From Hydrocarboniphaga effusa AP103 (GTDB lineage Bacteria > Pseudomonadota > Gammaproteobacteria > Nevskiales > Nevskiaceae): a DNA stretch of 64,000 bases. Positions 26,941-37,800 of this stretch are shown here, piece by piece; position 1 is the stretch's first letter, and every line of letters begins with the position of its first letter. Under the pieces are notes generated by a model. It was not told where the DNA came from and did no database searches. It worked only from the letters and a program-made list of their open reading frames with translations. The translations under genes and the position numbers were made by a program. The stretch covers positions 1-64,000 of the forward strand of contig NZ_AKGD01000001.1 of the NCBI RefSeq assembly GCF_000271305.1. Reading direction: 5' to 3'.

Positions 26941-29900
26941 AGCTGATGCGCTGCACCGCGCCATCGTTCATCTCACGCGGCTGCGCCACGGCCTTCACCG
27001 TCGCCGCGCTGGCCTTTCGACACAGCGCGATCAGGGCATCGCCGCCGAAGTAGAGCTCGACGTCGTAATCGATTCCGCCCCTGCGTACGCTCACGAGTGG
27101 CTGATTGGATGCCCGGCGCTCGAGATTCGCGCTGGCGATCACCCACTCCTGGGGTTTTCCTTCAAGACCCGTGCCGGATGCCTTGGCGGCGGCTTCCTTC
27201 GAACACCAAAGCGCCGTCGCGGCGCGGCGCTGATCGCTCTTGGGCCAGCCGTGGATGAAGGCCTGCGCCTCCGCGAGCGTGAATGCGCCGGCGATCAAGT
27301 CGTCCACGTTGACGCGCTCGATCGCCTGATGCGGCAAAAAATCGATGCCGAGCATCGCACTGTTGCCGCAGACCGCCACCGCCGAGCGGCGGCTATGGCT
27401 GATCGAAACCGCCGGCAGCGCCATGCCTTCGGGCCAGCCGGGCACCGAAACGACGCAAGGCGCACCGCTGTCGCGATAGCCGATCTCGATATCCGCGCCC
27501 GCGATATCGAGCTGCCATTCGCGTGCGGCCCATTCGCGCACGGCCTCTTTGGCACAGACGCGGCCGAGCAGCCATTCCTCGCGGCGCGGGCCGCTGCGCG
27601 GCAGCACGCGATAGAACTCGTGACGCTCGCGCTCGGTCAGCGTCAGATGCGCGAGCAGGCGCATCCACACCGCCCCGCCCTGTTCGAGATAGCCCTCGTC
27701 GAAGGCATCGATGCGCCGTGCGACGAGCCCCGACGACGCGAGTTCGCGCTGCAGCGTCGGCAGCGACAGCGAGTGCCGCAAGGGTGCCAGGCGCAGCTGG
27801 AACAGGTTCTGCGGCACCGCGTACTTGCGATCCTCCCAGCCGGTAGCGCGTGAGAGCAGCGCGCCATGGGCATCGAGCAGATCGAACTGGCAATCGAGCT
27901 TGAGCCCTTCGAGACGGAACTCGCCGCGGCCGAGCATCGCGCGCGACGCGGGCTGCGGATCGGCGTACTGCTCGTAGCGCCCGATCTGGAACGGGAAGCA
28001 GTTGTACTCCCAGCTCAGTTTCTCGGTGAGCCAGAATCCGGCGAGCTGGCCGGCCGCATCGAGCAGCGCCGGGTCGGTGCGCAAGCGCGGCGTTTGCGTG
28101 AAGCCGAAATAATCGTGCGTCGGAATCGTCGCCATGTCGGCTTCGATGCCCTGCTCGTTCCAGCCGCGCAGCCGCTTGACGCCCTGCAGGCGCGGACCGT
28201 GGAACATGCCATGACGGTAGAGCTCGCCGGCCGGATTGTTGCGCGCCGCGTTGAGCGGCTGCGCGAGCGCCGGCATCGGCGTCGGTGCAAGCAAATAGCG
28301 ATCCGCGAGCAAGACATGGCCTTCGAACACGAGCAAGGGCTTGGCCTCGTTCGTATCGAGCTGGAACAGCTTCACCGCGACGCGCGGTGTCGCATCGGGC
28401 GAAGGCTGGCGCTCGGCAACGATGCGCAGTGACAGCTTTCCGAGCTCGTCGAGCGCCAGCCAGCGATGGCCGCGCGCGTTCTCGACCACGGTGACCTTGA
28501 GCGCATCGCCGCAGAGCCGGCAGGCGGCCTCGGCGATGATCTCGACGCTGAAGGTGAACGGCACCACGATCAGCGGAAGCAGCTTGGCGTTGCGCCCGGA
28601 CGGCGCCTCGCCCATCGCGTGGTCGAGCAGGAACGGATCGGTTTCGACGCTGTAGACGCGTTCGCTGAGCAGATGCGCGGCGTCGAGTTCGACGATGCGG
28701 CCGAGCAGCGGATACTGCGGATCGAGATCATCGCCCCTCGTCGCGAGGGGCGCGGCCGAGGCGACGGCGGCCGCTGCACCGCTACCGATGCCGGCGCTGA
28801 TGCCGAGCACGCGCGCCTGCGACTGCATGAAATCCTGCATCAGCGCGAAGTGCGATTGGAGCGCGGCCATGCGCGGATCGATCGGTGTCGCGGGCGTGGC
28901 GATCGCCGCCTGTGGCAGCGTCGCGTCGACCGGCCTGGGCCCGGCCACGACCGCAGGCTTCGGCGCTTCGCTCGCCGGCACCGGCAGCGGACGCTTGGCC
29001 GGAGCCCAGTCCTGCGGCATGCGCAGCGTCGGCATCTGCAGCTTGAGCGTGATCGTGCGGCGCGTGGATTTGACGGGCTCGGCGAGCAGATCGATCTCGC
29101 CATCGATGCGCCGGTGCGCATACAGCGCGGCCGGATCGAAGCTCACGCCGCAGGCGAACAGCTGCGCGAGCATCGCATGCAGCTGCGCCATGTCGGCCTT
29201 GCGGCGGCTGTTGCTCGATACCGCGATCACGTCGTCGACGCCGCGCAAGGTGTCGGAAACGAAAGAAGTCAGGTTGCCGCTCGGGCCCACTTCGACGAAC
29301 ACGCGATAGCCGTCGTCGTAGAGCTTGCGCAGCGTGTCGGTGAAGCGAACCGGGTTTTCCCATTGCTGGGCCGCAAGCTCGCGAATCGCATCGGGCTCGG
29401 TCGGAAACGGCGCCACCGAACGCGCCGAATACAGCGTCGTGCGTCCGCGACCGAAATCGGCCTCGCGGAAATACTCGCGGTACGCGTCGGCGAGCGGCTT
29501 GAACAGCGGCGTGTGATACGCGCGGCCGAACGGCAGCTCCTGGCAGATCGCGCCTTCTTCCGCGAGCTTCTTGGCCAGCGCCTGCGCTTCATCCGGCGGA
29601 CCGAACATCACCAGCTGGTTCGGACAGTTGTCCATCGCCACCTGCATCGAACCCGGATCGGCGAGCAGCGCTTCGCGCATTTCGCCACGCAGGGCGCCGA
29701 TCGTCAGCAGCGTGCCTTCGGCGATGCGTCCTTCGGCTTCGAGCTTGCGGAAGATCAGGTTCAGGTCGCGCACCGATTCGGCGATCTCTTCGCGCGTCTT
29801 GAAGCGGCGCACGCCGCAGGCGGTCACGGCGGTGTTCTCGCCGGTGCTGTGGCCGAGCATCGCATCGGGCGCGAGCTTCAGGTCATCGAGCAGGCTTTGA

Positions 29901-31867
29901 ATCGCCATGCTCGCGGCGAACACACTCTCGGCCGCCACATCCATTTCGAACAGCCGTGCTTCGAGCGCCTTGCGCTGCGCCTCGTCGTAGCCGGTCGGAG
30001 CCGCAAAGACCGCCGAGGCGCGTGATTCGCGGCCGGTTTCGAGCGCGGTGCGCTCGATGAAATCGAACCAGTCGCGCACCTGCGGAAACTGCAGGCACAG
30101 ATCGGCGAGCATGTTGGGGTACTGCGCACCTTCGCCCGGATAGACGAAGCACAGTTTTCCGGGCGCGGCGCCCGTTCCGTAGTGCAGGCCCGAGCGCGTC
30201 TTGAACGGCTTGGCATCCGCACGCTGCAGCTTGTCGATCGCCTGCGCGAGCTTCTTGCCGAGATCGGCGATGTCGTCTGCGACGATCGCGAGACGATGCG
30301 CGCCCGCGGTCTGCGCGACACTGGCCTTGGCGAGCACCGCGAGGTCGGCGCCGGCTTCGACGTGCCTGAGCATCGCGGCTGCCTTGCTCGCGAGTTCGGC
30401 GGGCGAATTCGCAGCGAGCAATACGAGTTCGGTCGGTGCAGGACGGTGCAGAACCTGCACCTGCGTCTTCGACGGTCCGCGATATTCCTCGAGAATCACG
30501 TGCGCGTTGATGCCGCCGAAGCCGAAGGCATTCACGCCGGCCCGACGCGCATGCGACTTGCCGTGCACCCACGGGCGCGTTTCGGTATTCAGATACAGCG
30601 GCGACTGGTCGAGCCGCAATTCCGGATCGGGCTCGTCGCAGAGCGTCGGCGGCAGCACCTTGTGATGCAGCGCGAGCGCGGTCTTGATCAGCGAAGCCGA
30701 GCCCGATGCCGGCAGGCAATGGCCGATCATCGACTTGACCGTTCCGATCGCGATCTGCGGGCCGATGCCGCGGCCGCCGTAGATCGCCTTGAGCGTGTCG
30801 ATCTCGGTGCGATCGCCGACATCGGTGCCGGTGCCATGCGCTTCGATGAGATCGATCGTATGCGGATCGATGCCGCTCGATTCGTAGGCGCGGCGCATCG
30901 CGAGCACTTCGCCTTCTGGCCGCGGCGTCAGCAGGCCCTTGGCGCGACCGTCCGACGCCACGCCGATGCCCTTGATGACGCTGTAGACGCGATCGCCGTC
31001 GCGCTCGGCATCGGCAAGGCGCTTGAGCACGAGCATGCCGACGCCTTCACCGAGCAAGGTGCCCGAATGGCCTTTCTGGAACGGACGCAGCTGGCCGTTC
31101 GACAGCGCCTTGATCTGCGTGAACTGCACATAGAGCTGCGGCGGCGTCTGCGCCTGCACGCCGCCCGTGATCATCAGATCGCAGCGCCCGGTGACGAGTT
31201 CGCGCACCGCCTGGTCGAGCGCCATCATCGTCGAAGCACAGGCCGCGTCGACGATGTAGTTGGGACCCATCAGATCGAGACGATTGCAGATCAGACCGGT
31301 GATGACGTTCGGCGTGAGCTGGCCGACGAGTTCGCCGCTGTAAGGCGGCAGCTGCTGCTTGAGCCTGGCATGCAGATCGCGCATTTCGGCTTCGGAAAAA
31401 TCAGGCCGCAGGCCGCGCACCGCATCCATCAGCTCGTCGACGAACAGCGCATGCGCGAGCACATTGGCCTGGCCGCGATTGGTGTAGGTGCCGCGGCCGA
31501 GGATCACGCCGGCGCGCTGGCGATCGAAATCCTTCTTGCGATAGCCCGCGTCGGCGAGCGCATCGCCCGCATGCTTCAAGGCGAGCAGATGATCGGGGTC
31601 GCCGCCGTCGGCCTGGCTCGGCATCACGCCATATTCGGTCGGATCGATCACCGCGAGATCGCGCAAAAAGCCGCCACGGTTCGTGTAGATGCGATCGTTG
31701 CGCTGCTGCCAGTGATCGCGGTCGAGAAAGTGACGCGTCCACTCCTCATCCGCGGGCGCCACCGCATCGACCTTGTCGAGAATGTTCTGCCAATAGCGCT
31801 GCGCGTTGGCCGCGCCCGCGTAGCAGCCCGACAGGCCGATGATCGCGATGTCGACCGGAGCGGCCAT
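26939..31867 (-). CDS. Pfa-like synthase subunit: KS-AT-DH-phosphopantetheinyl transferase
   Basis: 1642-aa multidomain synthase. KS (about 1-450): active Cys in VDAACAST near 209, then EAHGTGT and IGHCLPASG histidines. AT (about 565-870): PGEGAQYP near 573, nucleophile GHSTGE near 673, AYHTPLF near 780. Pro/Ala linker, then a hot-dog dehydratase-like region (about 1050-1330) with DHAMGE near 1081 and DAAGQLAGFW in the second half. Finally a phosphopantetheinyl transferase (about 1420-1620) with SISHSRRSA, GIDF and WCSKEAAAKASG. There is no ACP, so it must work on the ACPs of the partner protein. The start ATG overlaps the partner's stop as TGATG, tying their translation. It corresponds to PfaC-type KS/DH plus PfaB-type AT plus PfaE in one chain. 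The reading frame stays open for 358 codons upstream of ATG 31867, but that part is the partner gene in another frame. Confidence 0.9.
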   Translation of the reverse strand: MAAPVDIAIIGLSGCYAGAANAQRYWQNILDKVDAVAPADEEWTRHFLDRDHWQQRNDRIYTNRGGFLRDLAVIDPTEYGVMPSQADGGDPDHLLALKHAGDALADAGYRKKDFDRQRAGVILGRGTYTNRGQANVLAHALFVDELMDAVRGLRPDFSEAEMRDLHARLKQQLPPYSGELVGQLTPNVITGLICNRLDLMGPNYIVDAACASTMMALDQAVRELVTGRCDLMITGGVQAQTPPQLYVQFTQIKALSNGQLRPFQKGHSGTLLGEGVGMLVLKRLADAERDGDRVYSVIKGIGVASDGRAKGLLTPRPEGEVLAMRRAYESSGIDPHTIDLIEAHGTGTDVGDRTEIDTLKAIYGGRGIGPQIAIGTVKSMIGHCLPASGSASLIKTALALHHKVLPPTLCDEPDPELRLDQSPLYLNTETRPWVHGKSHARRAGVNAFGFGGINAHVILEEYRGPSKTQVQVLHRPAPTELVLLAANSPAELASKAAAMLRHVEAGADLAVLAKASVAQTAGAHRLAIVADDIADLGKKLAQAIDKLQRADAKPFKTRSGLHYGTGAAPGKLCFVYPGEGAQYPNMLADLCLQFPQVRDWFDFIERTALETGRESRASAVFAAPTGYDEAQRKALEARLFEMDVAAESVFAASMAIQSLLDDLKLAPDAMLGHSTGENTAVTACGVRRFKTREEIAESVRDLNLIFRKLEAEGRIAEGTLLTIGALRGEMREALLADPGSMQVAMDNCPNQLVMFGPPDEAQALAKKLAEEGAICQELPFGRAYHTPLFKPLADAYREYFREADFGRGRTTLYSARSVAPFPTEPDAIRELAAQQWENPVRFTDTLRKLYDDGYRVFVEVGPSGNLTSFVSDTLRGVDDVIAVSSNSRRKADMAQLHAMLAQLFACGVSFDPAALYAHRRIDGEIDLLAEPVKSTRRTITLKLQMPTLRMPQDWAPAKRPLPVPASEAPKPAVVAGPRPVDATLPQAAIATPATPIDPRMAALQSHFALMQDFMQSQARVLGISAGIGSGAAAAVASAAPLATRGDDLDPQYPLLGRIVELDAAHLLSERVYSVETDPFLLDHAMGEAPSGRNAKLLPLIVVPFTFSVEIIAEAACRLCGDALKVTVVENARGHRWLALDELGKLSLRIVAERQPSPDATPRVAVKLFQLDTNEAKPLLVFEGHVLLADRYLLAPTPMPALAQPLNAARNNPAGELYRHGMFHGPRLQGVKRLRGWNEQGIEADMATIPTHDYFGFTQTPRLRTDPALLDAAGQLAGFWLTEKLSWEYNCFPFQIGRYEQYADPQPASRAMLGRGEFRLEGLKLDCQFDLLDAHGALLSRATGWEDRKYAVPQNLFQLRLAPLRHSLSLPTLQRELASSGLVARRIDAFDEGYLEQGGAVWMRLLAHLTLTERERHEFYRVLPRSGPRREEWLLGRVCAKEAVREWAAREWQLDIAGADIEIGYRDSGAPCVVSVPGWPEGMALPAVSISHSRRSAVAVCGNSAMLGIDFLPHQAIERVNVDDLIAGAFTLAEAQAFIHGWPKSDQRRAATALWCSKEAAAKASGTGLEGKPQEWVIASANLERRASNQPLVSVRRGGIDYDVELYFGGDALIALCRKASAATVKAVAQPREMNDGAVQRIS

Positions 31868-34800
31868 CAAAGACGCTCGCTGCCGATGCGATTGAGCGCG
31901 GCGCTCAAGGTGCTTTCGGCATCGAGCATCGCCAGTCGCACTCGCCCTTCTTCGTCGATGAACACCGCATCGTAGCGCACCGCCTGATCGTGATCGGCCG
32001 GCTTGATGCGGAAGCGCAGCGACAGCGAGCCCTTGGGCTTCGGCAGGCCCGGCACGCGCAGCACACGTCCGAAGCGGCTCGGCAGCGCCGATTGCTGCCT
32101 GTGCGTGCGTCCCCAGATCCAGGCGAGCTGCGCGGCCACGTCGATGAGGCCCGGGTCGAACAGCCACTCGCCCTCGGCATCGATCCACTCGCCAAGCGAA
32201 CTCGGCGACACCATCGCATCGACGCCGGCCGGCGCCACCGCCGTGATCCCGGTCAACAGGCGGAAACGACCGGTATGGAACAGCATGCGCTCGTAGGTCT
32301 GATGCGGGTCCATGCGCAGGCCTGCTATCGGCTGCGGCACATCGACGACGGGCGCCTCGAGATGTTCGACGAGCCGTACGGAGGCGCGATACAGCGGCGC
32401 CTTGCGCGTTGGATCGGCGATATCGACCGTCACGGTCTGCTCGCCGGGGCCCGAATGGCTCGTGGCCTTGGCGCGGATTTCGATCTCGCGCGTCGCGCCG
32501 GGTTCGAGCACCACGCCGGCCAGCGTGCGCAGCTCCTGTACTTCGGCGACCTGCCAGCCCGGCCAGCCCTGGCCGACGACCTGCGCGACCCATTCGGTCG
32601 CAGCCGCTGCAGGCAGAACGGGCTTGCCGTCGATCATGTGATCGCCGAGATAGGGATCGCTGTCGAGCCCGAAGCGATGCGTGAGCACGAGCGCGCCGCC
32701 CGCGCCCATGCGCAAAGGGCCACGCACGAGCGGATACTGCGAAGCCGCCGCCTTGCTCGACACGCTCGCCACTTCGGCTTGCTGCCAAGGCCCTTTGCCG
32801 ATCACGAGTTCGACTTCGTGCTTGGGTCCGCAGGCGAGCTCGCGCAGGAAGTAGCGGCGTCCGCCGTCGACCGGAATCGGCTCGATGCCGCGCTCGCGGA
32901 ACTGGCGCTTCACGCCTTCGCTCGCCATGCCGGCGTCCCACGGTCCCCAGTTCGCCGCGATCACGCGCGTTTCGGGCCAGCGACGCGACAGCGTCCAGGC
33001 CAGGCGATTGCAGGCCTCGTTGGCGGCGGCGTAGTCGATCTGCCCGCGATTGCCGTAGCGACCCGCGACCGAGGTGAAGAACACCAGCAGCTTGAGCGTT
33101 TCGGGCCTGAGCTTCTGCGTGAGGATGAAGCTCGAATCGAGCTTGGTGTTGAGCACGCGCGCGAACGAATCGTCGGACTTGTCGGCGATGCGCTTGTCCT
33201 CGATCACGCCCGCGCCATGCAGCACCGCGTCGATGCGGCCATAGTTCGCGTAAATGCCATCGATCACGCCGCCGAACGCCGCCTCGTTGCGCACGTCGCA
33301 GGCGAAGTAGCCGACGGTCGCCCCCTTGGCACGCAGGCGTTGCAGGTTCGCGCGCACTTCGCGCTCGGTCAGGATCTTCTGTACCGCGCGATCGATCTCG
33401 ACGGGCTTGGGCATTTCACCGCGCTCGCGCATCTGCTCGATCAGCACGCGCTTGAGCGAGGCCGGGTCGGTCGCGCTCGCGATGGCGCCCCCAAAAATTG
33501 ATGATTCAGGTGCCGGCTCCGGCGTGCGGCCGAGCAGCACGAGCGTGATGCCCGGAACCACCATTTCTTCGAGCAGCTCGGCGGTGATACCGCGCGCACC
33601 GCCGGTCGCCAGCACGACCCAATCCGCAGCGGGTTGCAGATGCGGTGCGAACGGCGTGTCGGCCAGCGCTTCTTCGACGGTCGCCACGCTGTAGCGCGCA
33701 TCGCCGGTGTGGCCGGCTTCGACGCTGCGATCGTCGGCGAGCAGCTCGTCGGCGAGATGCGAGGCGATGGTGTCGTCGGTCTGGCCGTTGAAGTCGACCG
33801 CGCGCAAAGTCGCTTGCGGATACTCGTCGCGCACGCAATTGAGCATGCCGTTGAGGCCGCCCGCGAGCGGCGTGCCGGGGCCGACCGCATCGCGGCCGAA
33901 GGTTCCGCCGAGACGGCTCGCGGCGATCACGCGAATGTTCGCGAGCCCCTCGCCGATCGGCTGCAGCAGGCGGAACAGCGAAATCACGCTGCGCTCGCCG
34001 AGCTGCTGCCATTCGACGAGCGTCTGCGGCTGGTCTTCGGACAAGCCGTGCAGATGAATCACGCCAGCGATGACGCCGTGTTCCGCGCGAATGCGGGCGA
34101 CCGAGGACGCCAGCGTCGCCGCATCGATCGCATCGAGGCGGATCGGCTTGAGCCCGGCGCTCTCGAGCCGCCTGATCAGTGGCAGCACGATGGCATCGCG
34201 TCCGCCTGCGACGATGACCGGACCGCTCAGCTTTACGCGGGCGCCGGTCAGCGGAGCCGGACGCGGGCGGATCACGTATCGGGGCACGTCGGCGGCTTGC
34301 GCGACGACGGGTTCGCTCGCAGCCGTCGGGATCGGTGCACTCGGGATGCTCGGCGCAGCGGACCCGGAGCCCAGGGCAGCGATGCGTTCGAGAATGATCG
34401 CGAGCGACTTGGCCCGCGTGAAACTCTCCATCGCGGCCTGCATCGCAGCGCCGATCTCGGTCGGCAGCTGCTTCTGCAGCGCGCCGACGATCTCGACGCG
34501 CTTGATCGAATCGATGCCGAGATCAGCTTCGAGATCCGCGTCGAGCGCAAGCATTTCCGCCGGGTAGCCGGTGCGATCGGCGACGATGCCCAGCAGCAGT
34601 TCGCGCGCATCGAAGCTCGTCGCAACGCTCGCCTGCACGATGACCGGCGCCGCGGCGACGGCCGCCGATGCGGGCGACGAAGCACCGAGCGCGGACAGGC
34701 GTTCGAGGATCGTCGCGAGCGACTTGGCGCGCGTGAAGCTTTCCATCGCGGCCTGCATCGCAGCGCCGATCTCGGTCGGCAGCTGCTTCTGCAGCGCGCC

Positions 34801-37800
34801 GACGATTTCGACGCGCTTGATCGAATCGATGCCGAGATCGGCTTCGAGGTCCGCATCGAGCGCAAGCATTTCGGACGGGTAGCCGGTGCGATCGGCGACG
34901 ATCGTCAGCAGCAGGTCGCGCGCATCGAACGAGACGGCGGCCGCAACTGCGAGCGGCGCGGGAGCCGTCACGGAGACCGTGATCGAGACCGGCACCGCGG
35001 AGGACAGCAGCGGCTGCACGGCATCGACGATGCTGCGCAGGTTCTTCGCCCGCGTGAGCTTCTCCATCTGCGACTGCAAGGCTTCGGAAACCGAAGCCGG
35101 CAGCGATTTCTGGAACGCGCCGACGATCTCGACGCGCTTGATCGAATCGATGCCGAGGTCGGCCTCGAGATCGGCATCGAGCGACAGCATGTCTTCCGGA
35201 TAGCCCGTGCGATCGGCGACGAGCTTGAGCAGCGAGGCCTGTACGTCGATCGAAACAGGCGGAGCCGCCGGGGAAGGCATCGTCGACGCAACCGACTGCG
35301 TCACCGCGATCGACGTCGCTGCGGCCGGCAGCAAGGTCGAGGCGATGCCTGCGAGCGGCTCGACGATCGCACGCAAGGTCTTGGCGCGCGTATAGCGCTC
35401 CATTTGCGATTGCATCGCCTCGCCGAGTGCGGCCGGCAGCGCCTTCTGCAAGCTGCCGGCGATCTCGACACGCTTGATCGAATCGATGCCGAGCTCGGCT
35501 TCGAGATCGGCATCGAGCGACAGCATGTCTTCCGGATACCCCGTGCGATCGGCGACCAGACGCAGCAGCATCGCGGAAAGCGCTGCGGTGTCGAGCGTCG
35601 GCGCTGCGGATGCTGCCGGTGTCGGCACGGCTGCAACCATCACGGCAGGAGCAACCACGACGACCGGTGCCGGAATTTGAACCGGCGCAGCAACGGGAAC
35701 CTGCACAGGCGCCACCACATGCACAGGCATCTGCACCGGAGCCGCCATCGGCATCGCCGCAGGCGCGGCAGAACCACCGAGGAATTGCGCCATCACGCGT
35801 TCCTGCAAGCTCAGGAACTGGCGCATGGTTTCGTGATACGCCGCGAGCGCATCGCCGCTTTGCGCCGACGCCGCAACCGGCATCGCCGGAGCGTGAACCG
35901 GCGCCGAAACGGGAGCCGCTGCCTGCACGACGACAGGCTCTGGCTTCGGCAGCGAATCGGCGATCTTCTGCACGATCGCCTGCTTGGCCTCGGCGGCCTT
36001 TTCGAGCGTCATCGGCGGCTCGACGCCGGTACGCTTGATCGGGTCGGCATGCGGGCGCGCATAGCCGCCCGACAGATACCAGGCGGTGGGCTTGACCGTC
36101 GCGGGCTTGGCGAGCTCGGCGACGCGAGCGAGCGGCAGGGCTTCGATCGGGCGTCCCGCGAACAAGCGCGAAAGTTCGAAATCGACACCGGCCGCGAGCA
36201 AGTCGGCAAGGCCCGACAGCAGGCCGCGCAAACCACCGCCCTGCCCGTCGAGCGACACGCAGCGCGCATCGCGACCGGCGAGCGTCGCGCCGATCATGTT
36301 GCTCAGAATGCTCTTGGGACCGAGTTCGAGAAACACGCGCACGCCATCGGCGTACATCGCCTCGATCTCGCGCACGAACTCGACGCTGGATAGCAGATGC
36401 GCATCGAGCTGGGCGCGCATCGCGGCGATCGATTCCGGATAGCGCGCACCGCTACCGTTCGAGTACACCGCGATCGTCGGCGCGTTGAAGCTGGCGTCGG
36501 CGATCGCCGCCGACAGCGGCGCTTTCGCGGGCTCCATGAGTTCGGTATGGAAAGCGCCCGAAACCGGCAGCCGGGTCACCCGCAAGCCGGCAGCCGACAA
36601 GGCCGCGACGGCCGCATCGATCTGCGCCGCCGGGCCCGAAATGACGGTCTGCTCGGGCGCGTTGTGATTGGCGACTTTCACACCCGCGAATGCCGCGATC
36701 GCATCGGCGACCTTGTCGCGCGCAGCGGAGACCGCCGCCATGCCGCCCGGCGTTCCGCTGCTTGCCGCTGCGGCCATCACGCTGCCGCGCGTGGCCGAGA
36801 GCTTGAGGAAATCGGCTTCGTCGATCACACCGGCCGCATGCAGCGCCGCGAATTCGCCATAGCTGTGACCGGCCGTCGCAACCGCCTGCAAGCCGAGCCG
36901 GCGCGCGAGATTGAGATAGCCGAGCGAGAGCGTGCCGATCGCCGGCTGGGCGTAACGGGTATCGGTCAGTTGCTGTTGCTGCGCGACCTCGATGGCCGCA
37001 TTGAACGCGGACTCCGGCCAGACGCGGCGCGACAAGCGCTCGGGCAACAGCGTCGCGAGCGTGCGATCGGCGCGTTCGAGCGCGGAGCGCAGTTCTTCGA
37101 CGAACAGCGCGGACTCCAGGCCCATGTTGACGTACTGCGCGCCCTGCCCCGGAAACACGAAGGCGAGCGTCGGCGCCGTGAGCGGACGCTCGAGCGCGAG
37201 CTTGATGTGCGGCGGCAGCGGCTTGGCATCGCCCGCGAGTCTGGCGAGCGCGAGTTCGAGATCGGCGATCAGCGTGGCGCGATTGCGCGTCGCGAACGCG
37301 AGCAGCGCACGCGAGCCCCGCTTGCGGTCGGCTTCACGAGCAAGGCTCGCGGCGAGCAGCGCAAGCTTGAGTCGCGGGCCGGCTTTCGCGAGTTCGAGTA
37401 CGCGTTCGACATCGGCCTTGAGACTCGCCGCATCGGCCGCGCGAAACACGATGAGTTCCTGCGTCCAGCTGCGAGCGCCCGGCACTTCGGCGTGCGCCAT
37501 GCCGTCGCGATACTCCTCGAGCACCGCATGGAAATTGGTGCCGCCGAAACCGAACGCGGAGACACCGCCGCGACGCGGCGTTCCATCGACGTTCGCGAGC
37601 CAGGGCTTGGGCTCCTTGAGCAGGAAGGCCGGCGAGGATTGCTCGGCGATCGCATCCAGAGGATCGTCGACATTGGCGTGCGCCGGCAGCACGCGGTGAT
37701 GCAGCGAGAGCGCGAGTTTCACCAGGCCCGCGATACCCGCGCTGGCCTTGGTGTGGCCAAGGATGGTTTTCACCGAGCCGAGCGCGACCGTTTTCGCCGA

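Noticed and set aside
31868-32941. In-frame extension of the second synthase gene upstream to 32941
   Set aside because: The added 358 residues are Arg/Ala-rich, without domain character, and overlap the KR/DH part of the first synthase in another frame. The TGATG junction and the KS N-terminus fix the start at 31867.
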